A DNA stretch of 54,968 nucleotides. It comes from Muribaculaceae bacterium Isolate-013 (NCI) (GTDB taxonomy: Bacteria; Bacteroidota; Bacteroidia; Bacteroidales; Muribaculaceae). The stretch lies in assembly GCA_004102785.1 (NCBI GenBank), contig SCEJ01000019.1:1-54968 (forward strand), read 5' to 3'. Position numbers and translations under genes: made by a program. The notes below the pieces were generated by a model that saw only the letters and a list, made by a program, of their open reading frames with translations, searched no databases and had not been told where the DNA came from. Of this stretch, positions 18,519 to 27,300 are shown piece by piece (position 1 is the stretch's first letter; every line of letters starts with the position of its first letter).

Positions 18519-19964
18519 TTACTGCAATGGTTTGAACCGCAGGGCGTTTATGGCACCCACGCGATAAAAGAACTGGAGCCGCGAATCCTTATCGCGTCCG
18601 CCGAACAGGAACAGGCAGGGCACATCCCACTCGGTAATCGGACGTATGGCTTTGGGCCTGGCGCCGGCTTCATATTCAAAAACAAGGAGGTCAGCTCCGC
18701 TGAGCGCGGGAAAATCCTTCGGAAGCTGCACAGGCACATCGCCCAGCCCCCAGGTCATACCCATGTCGCGCGACACGTAAACCTTGCCGCTGACATCAGC
18801 TCCGTTGCGGCCTCCTACGGCCACGAGCGCGGGCTTCATGGTGGTTACCCAGCTAAGAGTGTCGGTGTGCGCTATGGTGTAACGGCACACGGCATACCCC
18901 TCGGCGGCAGGTAGCCCGGCGCCTACCTTGGCCCAGCGCGAGCCGTCGTAGGCCCAGGTGGAGCCGGTAAGCGCTCCGGAGGCGGCGCGTCCGCCGGCTA
19001 CAAGCACCTGCGGCTTTACGGCCCACTCCGTTGACGACAGCACACTCTGCGAGAAGCCGCTCACCGGGAAATCGGCCGATGCGGCACGCTCCGCTGCGGC
19101 GGGATATGCCACGTGAACGTATGAGCCGTCGGCATTTCTCTTCAGCCCGAGCACACCCGGAGGATATGCCGCCGTGATATTTTCCCAGCCGCCTATGCCG
19201 GCAACCGGGGCGAAGTCAACGCCGTCGGTGCTCGACAGCAGGTTGCCGGAGCCGTCGAGTATATATAAGGTGTCGCCGTCGTGCGAGGCGGTAAGGGTCG
19301 ACACATTCAGGTCGGCAGGAAGATTCGCCGCAACCTTCTCCCACCGGCCGTTGAAAACATCGGTAGAGCGGTAGAGCTCGTAACCGGCCGAAGTGGCAGC
19401 CAGCGTATAGGCCGTGTCGTGGAATTTCACAGTGCGCATTTCCGAGGCCGTGCTCACAGGCATCGGAGGGAGGGCGGCATCGCTCCACTGGAGGGAGTCG
19501 GCAGACTGCGTGTGCACGTTGACTTTCAGCGTATATGTGCGCTCGTATGAACCGTTGTAGCTCTTGATGTAGAGCGACACCGGTTTCTCGAAATTCAGTT
19601 TTTCGTCGGGCGAGGTCAGGTAGTCAACAACCGTGTCGGTGCCGTGCACCGAAGTCATGTGAAACTTGCACTCTGTGCAGGCATCGGTCTGCATCGTCAC
19701 AGCCAGGGCGCTTATATCAGTGCCTACGGGAAGCGAATCGGCATTGAAAATCATGCCGTTTACAAGATCTATGGAGAAAAAGACCGAATCGATATTATTG
19801 AGCACCTGGTCATTTTCCTTGAGCGAGAAACTCTTCACCGCCGTACCGGAATAATCAGCCGTCCCCTCCTGACCGTAGTTTTCAGAAGAGTTGCAGGCCC
19901 CGGCCGCAAGCAGGAGCACTGCCGCGCAGGCGCCATAAAATCCTTTATATATTGCTTTTTTCAT
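18519..19964 (-). CDS. DUF6242-like lipoprotein
   Basis: A 481-residue protein with a lipoprotein signal (AVLLLAAGAC, Cys24). The N-terminal ~130 residues form a beta-sandwich (VKSFSLKENDQVLNNIDSVFFSID). The rest looks like a sialidase/Kelch-type propeller with repeated blade segments (YELYRSTDVFNGRWEKVAANLP, LLSSTDGVDFAPVAGIGGWENI, VYVSRDMGMTWGLGDVPVQL). It resembles DUF6242 of Bacteroidales, of unknown function. It is the first gene of the envelope operon: its stop is 38 bases before the next start, and a -7 box lies at 19988-19995. Confidence 0.7.
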   Translation of the reverse strand: MKKAIYKGFYGACAAVLLLAAGACNSSENYGQEGTADYSGTAVKSFSLKENDQVLNNIDSVFFSIDLVNGMIFNADSLPVGTDISALAVTMQTDACTECKFHMTSVHGTDTVVDYLTSPDEKLNFEKPVSLYIKSYNGSYERTYTLKVNVHTQSADSLQWSDAALPPMPVSTASEMRTVKFHDTAYTLAATSAGYELYRSTDVFNGRWEKVAANLPADLNVSTLTASHDGDTLYILDGSGNLLSSTDGVDFAPVAGIGGWENITAAYPPGVLGLKRNADGSYVHVAYPAAAERAASADFPVSGFSQSVLSSTEWAVKPQVLVAGGRAASGALTGSTWAYDGSRWAKVGAGLPAAEGYAVCRYTIAHTDTLSWVTTMKPALVAVGGRNGADVSGKVYVSRDMGMTWGLGDVPVQLPKDFPALSGADLLVFEYEAGARPKAIRPITEWDVPCLFLFGGRDKDSRLQFFYRVGAINALRFKPLQ

Positions 19965-19987
19965 GCAAGCGTAGTTGTTTCAAATTG

Positions 19988-19995
19988 CAAAGTTA
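19988..19995 (-). promoter_or_regulatory. Candidate -7 box for the DUF6242-bamA operon
   Basis: TAACTTTG on the minus strand matches the Bacteroidetes -7 element and lies 23 bases upstream of the start codon at 19964. No TTG occurs at the expected -33 position, so the promoter is only partly supported. Confidence 0.5.
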
Positions 19996-20106
19996 GCAAG
20001 TTTTTGCAAATCTTGAGCCATAACACGGAGTTTTCAGCATTTTTAAAGTTTATATGCCGACAATCCGGGCGATTTAACATACGTTTCCTCCCGGGGTCAC
20101 ACACTT

Positions 20107-21129
20107 TCAGTCGAATCCGCCGAAAAGCGGGTTGTTGGAAAACCACACCACCTCGTTACCGCCAAAACTCCTGCGGCCGCACACCTCCGCAGGAGGAAGC
20201 GCCGGCGCCGGGGCAGTCCCCGCTGCGCCGAGCGCGAACGGAGCGGTCTCCACCCGCAGGGCATCCCACGTGCCTGTCTCCAGCAGGGCCGAGAGATAGG
20301 TAGGCCCCGCCTCGACCAACACGGATGTGACGCCATGAGCCTCAAACAGCCCGGCGAAGAATTCCCCGGGAGCGCATCGGCCGTCGGACACCACTGTGTC
20401 GGCGCCAAGCACCGGTTCCGCCCCCGTGAGGCGCCGGCTGCGGTCAACGACCACACGCATCGGCGAGGTGCCATCCCAGCCCCGGAGGGTGAGCCGGGCT
20501 CCATCGGCTATGGCAGTGGCCGCAGTTGTCACCACCGCTCCCACCTCAGAGCGCAACTTCATTGTGAGCAGCGAAGTCACAGCATTTGAAAACCTGGCCG
20601 GAGCCTGGCCCGGGCTACGGCGTATATCCATGAATCCGTCGGCCGACTGTGCCCATTTCATATATACGAAAGGCCGGCGCTGCCGCTGGGCCGTGAAAAA
20701 CACATGGTTCAGCATCTCCGACTCGCGGGCGAGAACTCCGGCAGCCACCTCCACACCGGCCTCGCGGAGGATTGCCAGCCCACGGCCGCTGACCTTGGGG
20801 TTAGGATCGCCGGCTCCCACAACCACCTTCGCTATACCGGTGTCGACCAGCAGACGCGCGCACGGCGGCGTCTTACCGTAATGCGAGCATGGCTCGAGGG
20901 TCACATACATCGTGCTCTGCGCAAGCAGATGGCGGTCGGCGTCACTCACCGAAGCCACGGCGTTGACCTCGGCATGTCCCTCGCCATAACGGCGATGCCA
21001 GCCGCTGCCTATAATCCGGCCGCCGGGAGCCACAATCACGGCCCCCACCATAGGGTTGGTGCCGGTCATTCCCCGGCCACGCGCAGCCAGACGCAAGGCC
21101 AGCCGCATATATTGCTCGTTGATTTCCAC
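20107..21129 (-). CDS. ribD: Riboflavin biosynthesis bifunctional deaminase/reductase
   Basis: A 340-residue RibD. The N-terminal cytidine-deaminase-like domain (residues ~1-145) carries the zinc ligands and catalytic residues: HAE (His52, Glu54) and PCSHYGKTPPC (Cys81, Cys90). It deaminates the diaminohydroxyribosylamino-pyrimidine intermediate. The C-terminal reductase domain (~150-340) begins RPFVYMKWAQSADGFM and reduces the ribosyl chain with NADPH. It is divergent from rpsU. No other riboflavin gene is nearby, and I see no FMN riboswitch in the 215-base upstream gap. A -7 box (TACATTTG) lies at 21153-21160. Confidence 0.95.
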   Translation of the reverse strand: MEINEQYMRLALRLAARGRGMTGTNPMVGAVIVAPGGRIIGSGWHRRYGEGHAEVNAVASVSDADRHLLAQSTMYVTLEPCSHYGKTPPCARLLVDTGIAKVVVGAGDPNPKVSGRGLAILREAGVEVAAGVLARESEMLNHVFFTAQRQRRPFVYMKWAQSADGFMDIRRSPGQAPARFSNAVTSLLTMKLRSEVGAVVTTAATAIADGARLTLRGWDGTSPMRVVVDRSRRLTGAEPVLGADTVVSDGRCAPGEFFAGLFEAHGVTSVLVEAGPTYLSALLETGTWDALRVETAPFALGAAGTAPAPALPPAEVCGRRSFGGNEVVWFSNNPLFGGFD

Positions 21130-21152
21130 AGATATCGTTTGTTATTTCAGTG

Positions 21153-21160
21153 CAAATGTA
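21153..21160 (-). promoter_or_regulatory. Candidate -7 box of ribD
   Basis: TACATTTG on the minus strand, 23 bases upstream of the ribD start. No TTG at the standard distance. Confidence 0.45.
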
Positions 21161-21243
21161 CGCAAAAGACACCGGAATCACCCTCTTCCACACGCCTTAA
21201 AACCGTTAAAGAGAAAAAATTGCCGAAAAGAGATGTAAAAATT

Positions 21244-21273
21244 TTGTGATTCCGAAAATTGTGCGTAATTTTG
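21244..21273 (+). promoter_or_regulatory. Bacteroidetes-type promoter of rpsU
   Basis: TTG (21244-21246), a 19-base spacer and TAATTTTG (21266-21273) match the consensus. The resulting leader of about 65 bases is A-rich just before the start codon. Confidence 0.75.
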
Positions 21274-21344
21274 CCCCGCTAAAAGCAAACACCTTAGGCT
21301 TTCAGCACCACGATTACGATAATAACAAACACAAATATTCAAAA

Positions 21345-21536
21345 ATGATCATCGTACAAGTAAAAGAAGGCGACAACATCGAAAAAGCTCTCAAAAAATT
21401 CAAACGCAAATTTGAAAAAACCGGTATCGTAAAGGAACTCCGCAGCCGCCAGGCTTTCGAGAAACCTTCGGTAGCCAACCGCAAGAAGATGATGAAGGCC
21501 GTTTACGTGCAGAAACTGCGCCAGGTAGAGGAATAA
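21345..21536 (+). CDS. rpsU: 30S ribosomal protein S21
   Basis: A 63-residue basic protein starting MIIVQVKEGDNIEKALKKFKRK and ending KLRQVEE, the usual length and pattern of bacterial S21 (Bacteroidetes form), which sits on the 30S platform near the anti-Shine-Dalgarno end of 16S rRNA. The start at 21345 is preferred over an upstream in-frame start because upstream codons lie in the promoter. It is followed by a strong terminator at 21572-21607, so xerC is probably read from its own promoter. Confidence 0.97.
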   Translation: MIIVQVKEGDNIEKALKKFKRKFEKTGIVKELRSRQAFEKPSVANRKKMMKAVYVQKLRQVEE

Positions 21537-21571
21537 TCCCCTCCCCCTTCTTTCAACACGAAAATATCACA

Positions 21572-21607
21572 CCTCGGAGTGCCGTATGCGCGGCGCTCCG
21601 AGGTTTT
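21572..21607 (+). terminator. Intrinsic terminator of rpsU
   Basis: CCTCGGAG (21572-21579) pairs with CTCCGAGG (21596-21603), and the stem can extend inwards by five pairs. Four T residues and TTTTGTG-type sequence follow. It lies 36 bases after the rpsU stop. Confidence 0.85.
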
Positions 21608-21722
21608 GTGCGTACATAATACATAAAACACACCTTCGCGACACAACAAATGGCGACCGACGCCCACTGAAGCCTCGCCAGCTCCGCTCACGCACAATAT
21701 CGTCGAAAAATTCCACAAAAAT

Positions 21723-21753
21723 TTGGTTTTTACAAAACTTGTGATTAACTTAG
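21723..21753 (+). promoter_or_regulatory. Candidate promoter of xerC-hpf
   Basis: TTG (21723-21725), a 20-base spacer and TAACTTAG (21746-21753), a near match to TAnnTTTG. It lies 43 bases upstream of the xerC start. Confidence 0.55.
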
Positions 21754-21796
21754 CGAATCATAAGAAAGAACTAACGCCAACTTAAAGTCGTTAACA

Positions 21797-22732
21797 ATGC
21801 ACACCCCGCAGATAATAGATACATTTATCAGCTACCTGCGCTACGAACAAGGCAGGTCGGAGCTTACAACCGGGGTGTACAGCCGCGAGCTGAAAGCATT
21901 CGCCGGATTCATCACCGGCGATAACCCGGCCAACCGGTTCGACCCGCTTTCAGTAACCACCGACGACGTGCGCCTGTGGATCGACCACCTCTCGCGCCAG
22001 GGCATCTCGCGACGCACCGTGCGAAAGAAGCTCTCCGCAGTAAGCTCTTTCTACCGCTTCCTCATCCACCGGCGCGAGGCCACGTTCAACCCCGTTGACG
22101 ACATTGCCCCGGCCAGGCTGGAGAAAAAACTCCCGGTCTACGTCCGGCAGGATGAGATGCAAGAGGTTATCGAATCGCTGCCGGCAGAGGCCGCGCCGCA
22201 TTCCGCATTTGAAAAACAGCGCAATGCGCTCATTGTATTGATGCTATACTCCACCGGTATGCGCCGGGCCGAACTCATTTCTCTCAAAGACGCCGCCGTC
22301 GACACCGCTCGGAGCGAACTAAAAGTGCTCGGCAAGCGTAATAAAGAGAGAATAATCCCTTTCGGCGAGGAGCTGCACCAGGCCATAGAGAGCTATCGGC
22401 GGGCACGCAGCAGATGCCTCGGCTCACAGACCCCGCCGGAAGATTTCTTCGTGCGCCCCGACGGCACTCCGCTCTACCCCATGCTGGTGCAGCGGGTGGT
22501 CAAAGAGGCGCTCACCGGCCATAGCAACGCCGCACGGCTGTCGCCGCACACACTGCGCCACAGCTTCGCCACCGATATGCTCAACAACGGAGCAGAACTC
22601 ACCGCAGTGCAGCAGCTCATGGGGCACGCATCACTGGCCACAACTCAGATGTACACCCACATCACTTTTCGCGAACTACTCAAGAATTACAGGCTCGCCC
22701 ACCCTCGGGCAGCCCGAAACACTAACAACTAA
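21797..22732 (+). CDS. xerC: Tyrosine recombinase XerC/XerD type
   Basis: A 311-residue site-specific recombinase. The N-terminal SAM-like core-binding domain (~1-100) is followed by the catalytic domain with Arg156 (TGMRRAEL), Lys180, His251 and Arg254 (SPHTLRHSFATD), His277 (LMGHASLATTQ) and the nucleophile Tyr286 (QMYTHIT). By family it resolves chromosome dimers at dif together with a partner recombinase. The place between rpsU and hpf is the standard Bacteroidales location for the housekeeping Xer protein, so it is not a mobile-element integrase. It is followed after 18 bases by hpf. Confidence 0.92.
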   Translation: MHTPQIIDTFISYLRYEQGRSELTTGVYSRELKAFAGFITGDNPANRFDPLSVTTDDVRLWIDHLSRQGISRRTVRKKLSAVSSFYRFLIHRREATFNPVDDIAPARLEKKLPVYVRQDEMQEVIESLPAEAAPHSAFEKQRNALIVLMLYSTGMRRAELISLKDAAVDTARSELKVLGKRNKERIIPFGEELHQAIESYRRARSRCLGSQTPPEDFFVRPDGTPLYPMLVQRVVKEALTGHSNAARLSPHTLRHSFATDMLNNGAELTAVQQLMGHASLATTQMYTHITFRELLKNYRLAHPRAARNTNN

Positions 22733-22750
22733 ACAATAAGGAGGAAACTT

Positions 22751-23041
22751 ATGGAAGTACGCATTCAAGCCATCAACTTCGACGCAACCGAAAAGCTCAT
22801 CGCCTTCATCAACAAGAAAGCCGACCGCCTCCAGCGCCATTTCCCCGCAATCAGCGATATAGAAGTAAAGCTAACCGTGATAAAACCCGAGTCAGCAATG
22901 AACAAAGAGGTGGTGATCACCGCCTTCCAGCCACAGGACGAAGTGGTCGGCAACAAGGTGGCCGACACCTTCGAGGAAGCCGTTGACCTCGCCCTCGAAG
23001 CCATGGAGCGCCAGTTGGAAAAACGCAAGGACAAGAAGTAA
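22751..23041 (+). CDS. hpf: Ribosome hibernation promoting factor
   Basis: A 96-residue short-form HPF/RaiA protein (MEVRIQAINFDATEKLIAFINKKADRLQRHF, then TFEEAVDLALEAMERQLEKRK). It binds the 30S decoding region in slow growth and keeps ribosomes inactive. An upstream GGAGG (22741-22745) lies 6 bases before the start, one of the few Shine-Dalgarno-like sequences in the window. It is co-transcribed with xerC. In other Bacteroidales I recall tRNA genes and tuf following this gene; here repeat elements and IS remnants follow instead. Confidence 0.93.
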   Translation: MEVRIQAINFDATEKLIAFINKKADRLQRHFPAISDIEVKLTVIKPESAMNKEVVITAFQPQDEVVGNKVADTFEEAVDLALEAMERQLEKRKDKK

Positions 23042-23101
23042 CCCCGCTCCCTCCCACCAAAACATTGTGAAACTGTATCAAATTTACCGTAAAACAGCCT
23101 T

Positions 23102-23135
23102 GCCGTAGTGATGCTCCATGGAGCGTCCCTACGGC
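23102..23135. terminator. Hairpin downstream of hpf
   Basis: GCCGTAG (23102-23108) pairs with CTACGGC (23129-23135) around an inner GCTCC-ATG-GAGC stem, forming a long near-continuous hairpin 60 bases after hpf. The T-run is weak, so it could be a terminator or part of a repeat. Confidence 0.5.
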
Positions 23136-23158
23136 TTGATGGTATTTGTTAAATCTGA

Positions 23159-23343
23159 TAAGTAACTGTTCAAAATTATTTTATACTAACCGGTCATCTT
23201 ATTTCAATGTTTCTGCGGCGAAATTTTTGAATCTTTGCCTCTCATCGTCAGTCACGTAGCTCGCTACGCTCCTTCCTCTTCAAGACAAATATTCTAAAAA
23301 TTTCATCCGCATAAACATTAAAATAATTTCGACCAGTTACTTA
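23159..23343 (-). repeat. 185-bp MITE-like repeat, copy A
   Basis: The element is bounded by TAAGTAACTG and its exact inverse CAGTTACTTA. The inverted similarity continues inwards as TxxAAATTATTTTA, for about 24 bases with mismatches. The middle carries GGAGCGTAGCGAGCTACGTG (minus strand), a small hairpin core. Its reverse complement matches copy B at 27352-27536 at all but about four of 185 positions. No coding capacity. Probably a non-autonomous transposable element. Confidence 0.85.
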
Positions 23344-23357
23344 CACCCTCACATATC

Positions 23358-23407
23358 ATCATAATTAGACCGACACACCCCGCGGGGTGTGTCGGTCTAA
23401 TTATGAT
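23358..23407. terminator. 50-bp perfect palindrome, bidirectional terminator candidate
   Basis: ATCATAATTAGACCGACACACCCC is followed by GC and its exact inverse ending TAATTATGAT, a 25-bp stem with essentially no loop. It lies between repeat copy A and the 3' end of the IS630 remnant. The A/T-rich outer arms give a U-rich tail on either strand, as in a bidirectional terminator. Confidence 0.65.
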
Positions 23408-23433
23408 AAGTAAGTCGTAAAAATCAATTTATA

Positions 23434-23800
23434 TTAAGCCGCATGGGCAAAATTGATATTGAGTTCAGTTCCAGGCGCAGCCAACGCACGGTTTGTTGCA
23501 TAGAGCAGGGAATCTGTGGAGCAATAATCCGCAGGTCTGAGCCATTTGCTCTTGAGGATTCTCCAGAGCGTCTCGGCTATATTCAGATGTGGACTGTACG
23601 GTGGAAGGAAAAAGAGATACAACCCACGCTTCTCCCATATCGGACGGAGTTCCCGCATGAGTTTGCATATGTGGACGCTTGCATTGTCAAGGACAACAAA
23701 AGTGTTTTTACGGATACGGAAAGGTACATCCGTCCGCAATAGCGTATTGACGAATATCGGGTTATAGATGTATTTTTGTGGCAAAAAAGACATATGGGTT
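23434..23800 (-). pseudogene. IS630-family transposase remnant (C-terminal DDE part)
   Basis: The minus strand encodes the C-terminal half of an IS630-type transposase. NTFVVLDNASVHICKLMRELR (the second catalytic Asp region) is followed by LYLFFLPPYSPHLNIAETLWRILKSKW (the catalytic Glu in NxxE) and ends LNINFAHAA. Codons upstream of about 23800 in the same frame are not transposase-like and run antisense to an IS66 gene, so the N-terminal half, including the helix-turn-helix and first Asp, is missing. It is probably inactive and was cut by the neighbouring IS66 fragment. Confidence 0.8.
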
Positions 23801-24210
23801 ACAACAAGGGTCTGTCCGCAGTATATTCGGACATATGGGAACGCTATAAACATCACTGTGAGCGCGAAGGCATGATTGCACTGAGCCGCTTCTGCGAAGG
23901 AGAAGGCATCAAGGTCCAGCGACTTTACGAGTGGCTTCGTCGCCGTAAGATCAGTATCAGTGATTATCAGGAGAGTCATTCGGGGATGCCTGCCGGTGTG
24001 GGGAATCATGAAGAGGCGTTGTTCCGGGAGGTCCGGCTTCCACGCCCGTCCCATGCACGCGGAGATACGGAAGCCGGTATGGCGGATGTTGTCCGCGACA
24101 TACGCATCGAGCTTGGCGGGGGTACGGTCATGAGTATGGGAGAGATCGGGGTCAGTGGTCTGACGATGCTGATGGAGGTTCTTACACACAGAGGAGATGT
24201 GGGGGCTTGA
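23794..24210 (+). pseudogene. IS66-family accessory protein (TnpA-like), remnant element
   Basis: The frame starts at MGYNKGLSAVYSDIWERYKHH (23794) and reads LSRFCEGEGIKVQRLYEWLRRRK, a helix-turn-helix as in IS66 TnpA. It ends IRIELGGGTVMSMGEIGVSGLTMLMEVL, the typical C-terminal segment of that family. After the stop, another frame gives ISGWGEYFDARCGYYDIGHV and then stops, which could be the first codons of a broken tnpB. The large tnpC transposase is absent. The reading frame itself is intact, but the element is not. It abuts the IS630 fragment on the other strand. Confidence 0.65.
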
Positions 24211-24295
24211 GCCAGATATCCGGCTGGGGTGAGTATTTTGATGCTCGATGCGGCTATTATGACATAGGTCATGTTTAAATTTGTGAAATTTGTTA

Positions 24296-24303
24296 TATTT
24301 TTG
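24296..24303 (+). promoter_or_regulatory. Candidate -7 box of the surface protein gene at 24327
   Basis: TATTTTTG lies 23 bases before the start codon. No TTG lies at the exact -33 distance, although the region is very A/T-rich. Confidence 0.4.
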
Positions 24304-24326
24304 CAAAAATCTAAGTTGTTCTCTAT

Positions 24327-27300
24327 ATGAAAAGATTCTGTCTTCAATTATTGTTATTGCCGGTTGCCGTGTCGGCCTTATCGGCCGATGTTCTCACTCC
24401 GCCGTATTCGGAGACTTTCGACTCTCAGGCATCTCTTGGTGCGTTTACGGTTATCAACAACAATAACGACTCTAAGACGTGGGCCTGGGATTCGTCCACA
24501 CAGGCGGTCAAGTACTCTAACTCATGGATGGCGGCTGATGATTATCTCGTATTGCCGGGACTTCAGCTTGAGGCCGGTAAGCTATATACATTCTCATTCG
24601 ACTGCTACAGGCAAAGCTCTTTCCGTACCGAAAAAATCGCTGCGTTTGTCGGTACCGGCGATACGGTAGACAAGCTCACAATCTCCCTGCTGGCTCCTGT
24701 GGAGGTAATGGCGGCAAAAGTCGACAATGAGAAAGAGACGAAAAATCTCGACTTCACCCCCGAGGCTTCGGGTGTATACTATTTCGCCGTACAGGCATGT
24801 TCTGACGGGGGGCAGTTGAATCTCTATGTGGATAATATCTCCGTTACGGCCCCCAAGACTATGGACGCTCCCGCCGCCGTTAGTGATTTCACCGTCACTC
24901 CCGCTCCTCTGGGCGCTCTGAAAGCAACCATAAGCTTCGCAGTTCCATCCACAGACATAAACGGCCAGCCCCTCCAGGAGCTTGAACGGGTTGAGATTTA
25001 TCGCGGTGATACGTTCGTCACATCTGTTTATGTGGAACTCGGCGCCACAGAGCCTTATCAGTGTAGCGATGACAACGCTGTTTACGGAGAGAACGTATAT
25101 CGTGCCATACCCTATAACCAAGGAGGAGCGGGTTACGAGGCCCGTACAACCGTGTTCATAGGCAATGATGTGCCTGTGGCTCCCGGGGACATGGTTCTAA
25201 GGCATGGCGAGGGGGACGGCGATGCAATCCTTCAGTGGAGCGCCCCGGAAGCCGACATAAGGGGGCTGTCTATCGATGCGGCGACTCTTACTTATAAGTT
25301 GAAACATACGCGCCCCTCGCAGGAATGGTACGAGGATCTTGCCGATGATGTAGTAGGCACCTCTTACAGCTACACTGAGTGTACGCCTGATTTCCCTCAG
25401 GCTTTTTACAAATATTCGGTGAGGGCCAAGAATCCTGCCGGTGAGGGCGATGCTCTTTTCTCAGAGATGTGGCTCCCACTCGGAAAGCCTGATGTGGCGC
25501 CATTCACGGAATCATTCTCGGGAGGACAGCTCGAACATATCTTCCGCACAAAGATGGAAGTCGGAACCGGTCTGTGGGCTATGAGCGATGACGACACTAA
25601 CCCGGAAATGCAGTCGGTTGACGGCGATAACGGCTTCATCATGTGTAGCGGAGGCGCGGACGGGGATGTAGGCGCCCTCTATTCCGGAAGGATAGACCTT
25701 GCAGGGGTCGAGAACCCCACTCTTGCGTTCTATTACTATAACTTTGACAGCCGGGATGCCGGGACAATACGGGTGATGGTCAGCGACGGCGACGGATTCG
25801 AACCGGTAGGCGAGCCGGTAGCCACCGGCGCCGGCGATGAGATGGCATGGAACCAGGCGATATTATCGTTGGCGGACTATAAGGATAAAAAAATAGAGAT
25901 TGCGTTGAAAGCCACACTTTCTACAACCAAGACTGTCGCCATTGACAATATACGCATATATAACCAGCTTTCCCATGACCTCTCGGTTATCATAGAGTCT
26001 CCTGCTGTTGCTGTGACGGGCAGTCCGTGTCCTGTCGGCCTGATGGTTACTAACGAAGGCGCGGAAACTTCCGGCGGATTTGCGGTGGAAATCTTCATGA
26101 ACGGCGAATCAGTAGCCACGGTAGATGGCGAAGATATTGCTCCGGGCGAAATCGGAAGACTGGCCTTCCAACTGCCGGTATCCTTGTTTGACAAAGCAGG
26201 GAAAATTGACCTGTATGCCGTGGTGAATTATGACCTTGATGAGAATACCGACAATAACCGGAGCTTCACAGTCTCCACTATGGTGGTGAATAGGAATCAT
26301 CCGCGCCCCCTTAACCTGACGGCATCTGCCGCTCCCGAAGGTAATGTCATGCTTGCATGGGATATGCCTGACCTTGTAAACGGCCCTCTCGCATCTGAGA
26401 CTGATGATTTTGAAACATACGATTCGTTTTCCATAGGGAACGCCGGAGAATGGCAGTTTGTAGACGTGGACGGGGCTCCCGTTGACGGGCCGTCTGATTT
26501 CGATATCCCGAATGTCCCAGCCGGAAATCCTGCCTCGTTCTTCGTTATGGATACATCAGGTGAGGACTTCGTGACCTACGGCTTCAATTCTTACTCCGGC
26601 AAGAAATGCCTGGCTGCCGTTTTCAATGCCCGTGGTGTAAAGAATGATGACTGGGCTATATCCCCGGAACTCCCGGGACACGCCCAGGCAATTACCTTAT
26701 GGGCACGTAGCTATTCATCGAAATATCCCGATTCATTCGAAATACTTTATTCCAAGACCGCCGACACCCCGGATTCATTCTTCAGCGTTGCCAAATTCGA
26801 GAATATTCCGTCCGCATGGAAAGAATATGCCGCGCAACTCCCCGAAGGCTCAAAGTATTTCGCCATACGGTATATCAGCGCCGATGCGTTCATCCTTATG
26901 GTGGATAACGTGACATTTGCCAAGGCCGGCGCAGAATCTATGGAATATACCCTCGGCGGCTATAACGTGTACCGCGATATGGAGCCTGTGGGGTCTGTAG
27001 GATCTAATGTGACATCATTCACCGATACCGGTGTCACGCCCGGGAAGCATACCTACCACGTTACTGCCATCTATCAGTCTGCCGGTGAGTCTGACCCATC
27101 GGAACCCGTTATGGCCGATGTTTCCTCGATAGGAAGTGTCGCAACCGATACAGCTATATCTGTTGTCGGGACGGTAGGTAAGATTATCGTTAACGGAGGC
27201 TGTGGCCTTACAACAGAGGTATGGTCGGTAGACGGACGCCTTATATCCCATGTAAGAGATGCACGGTCTATCCCGGCCGGCCCCGGCATATATATTGTCA

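Noticed and set aside
21797-22732. Phage or island integrase
   Set aside because: Position between rpsU and hpf and the length match the housekeeping Xer recombinase; no attachment repeats or tRNA target are nearby.
23102-23135. A tRNA gene downstream of hpf
   Set aside because: The fold is a single long hairpin; there is no cloverleaf, no T-arm GGTTCGA-type sequence and no CCA-side pairing.
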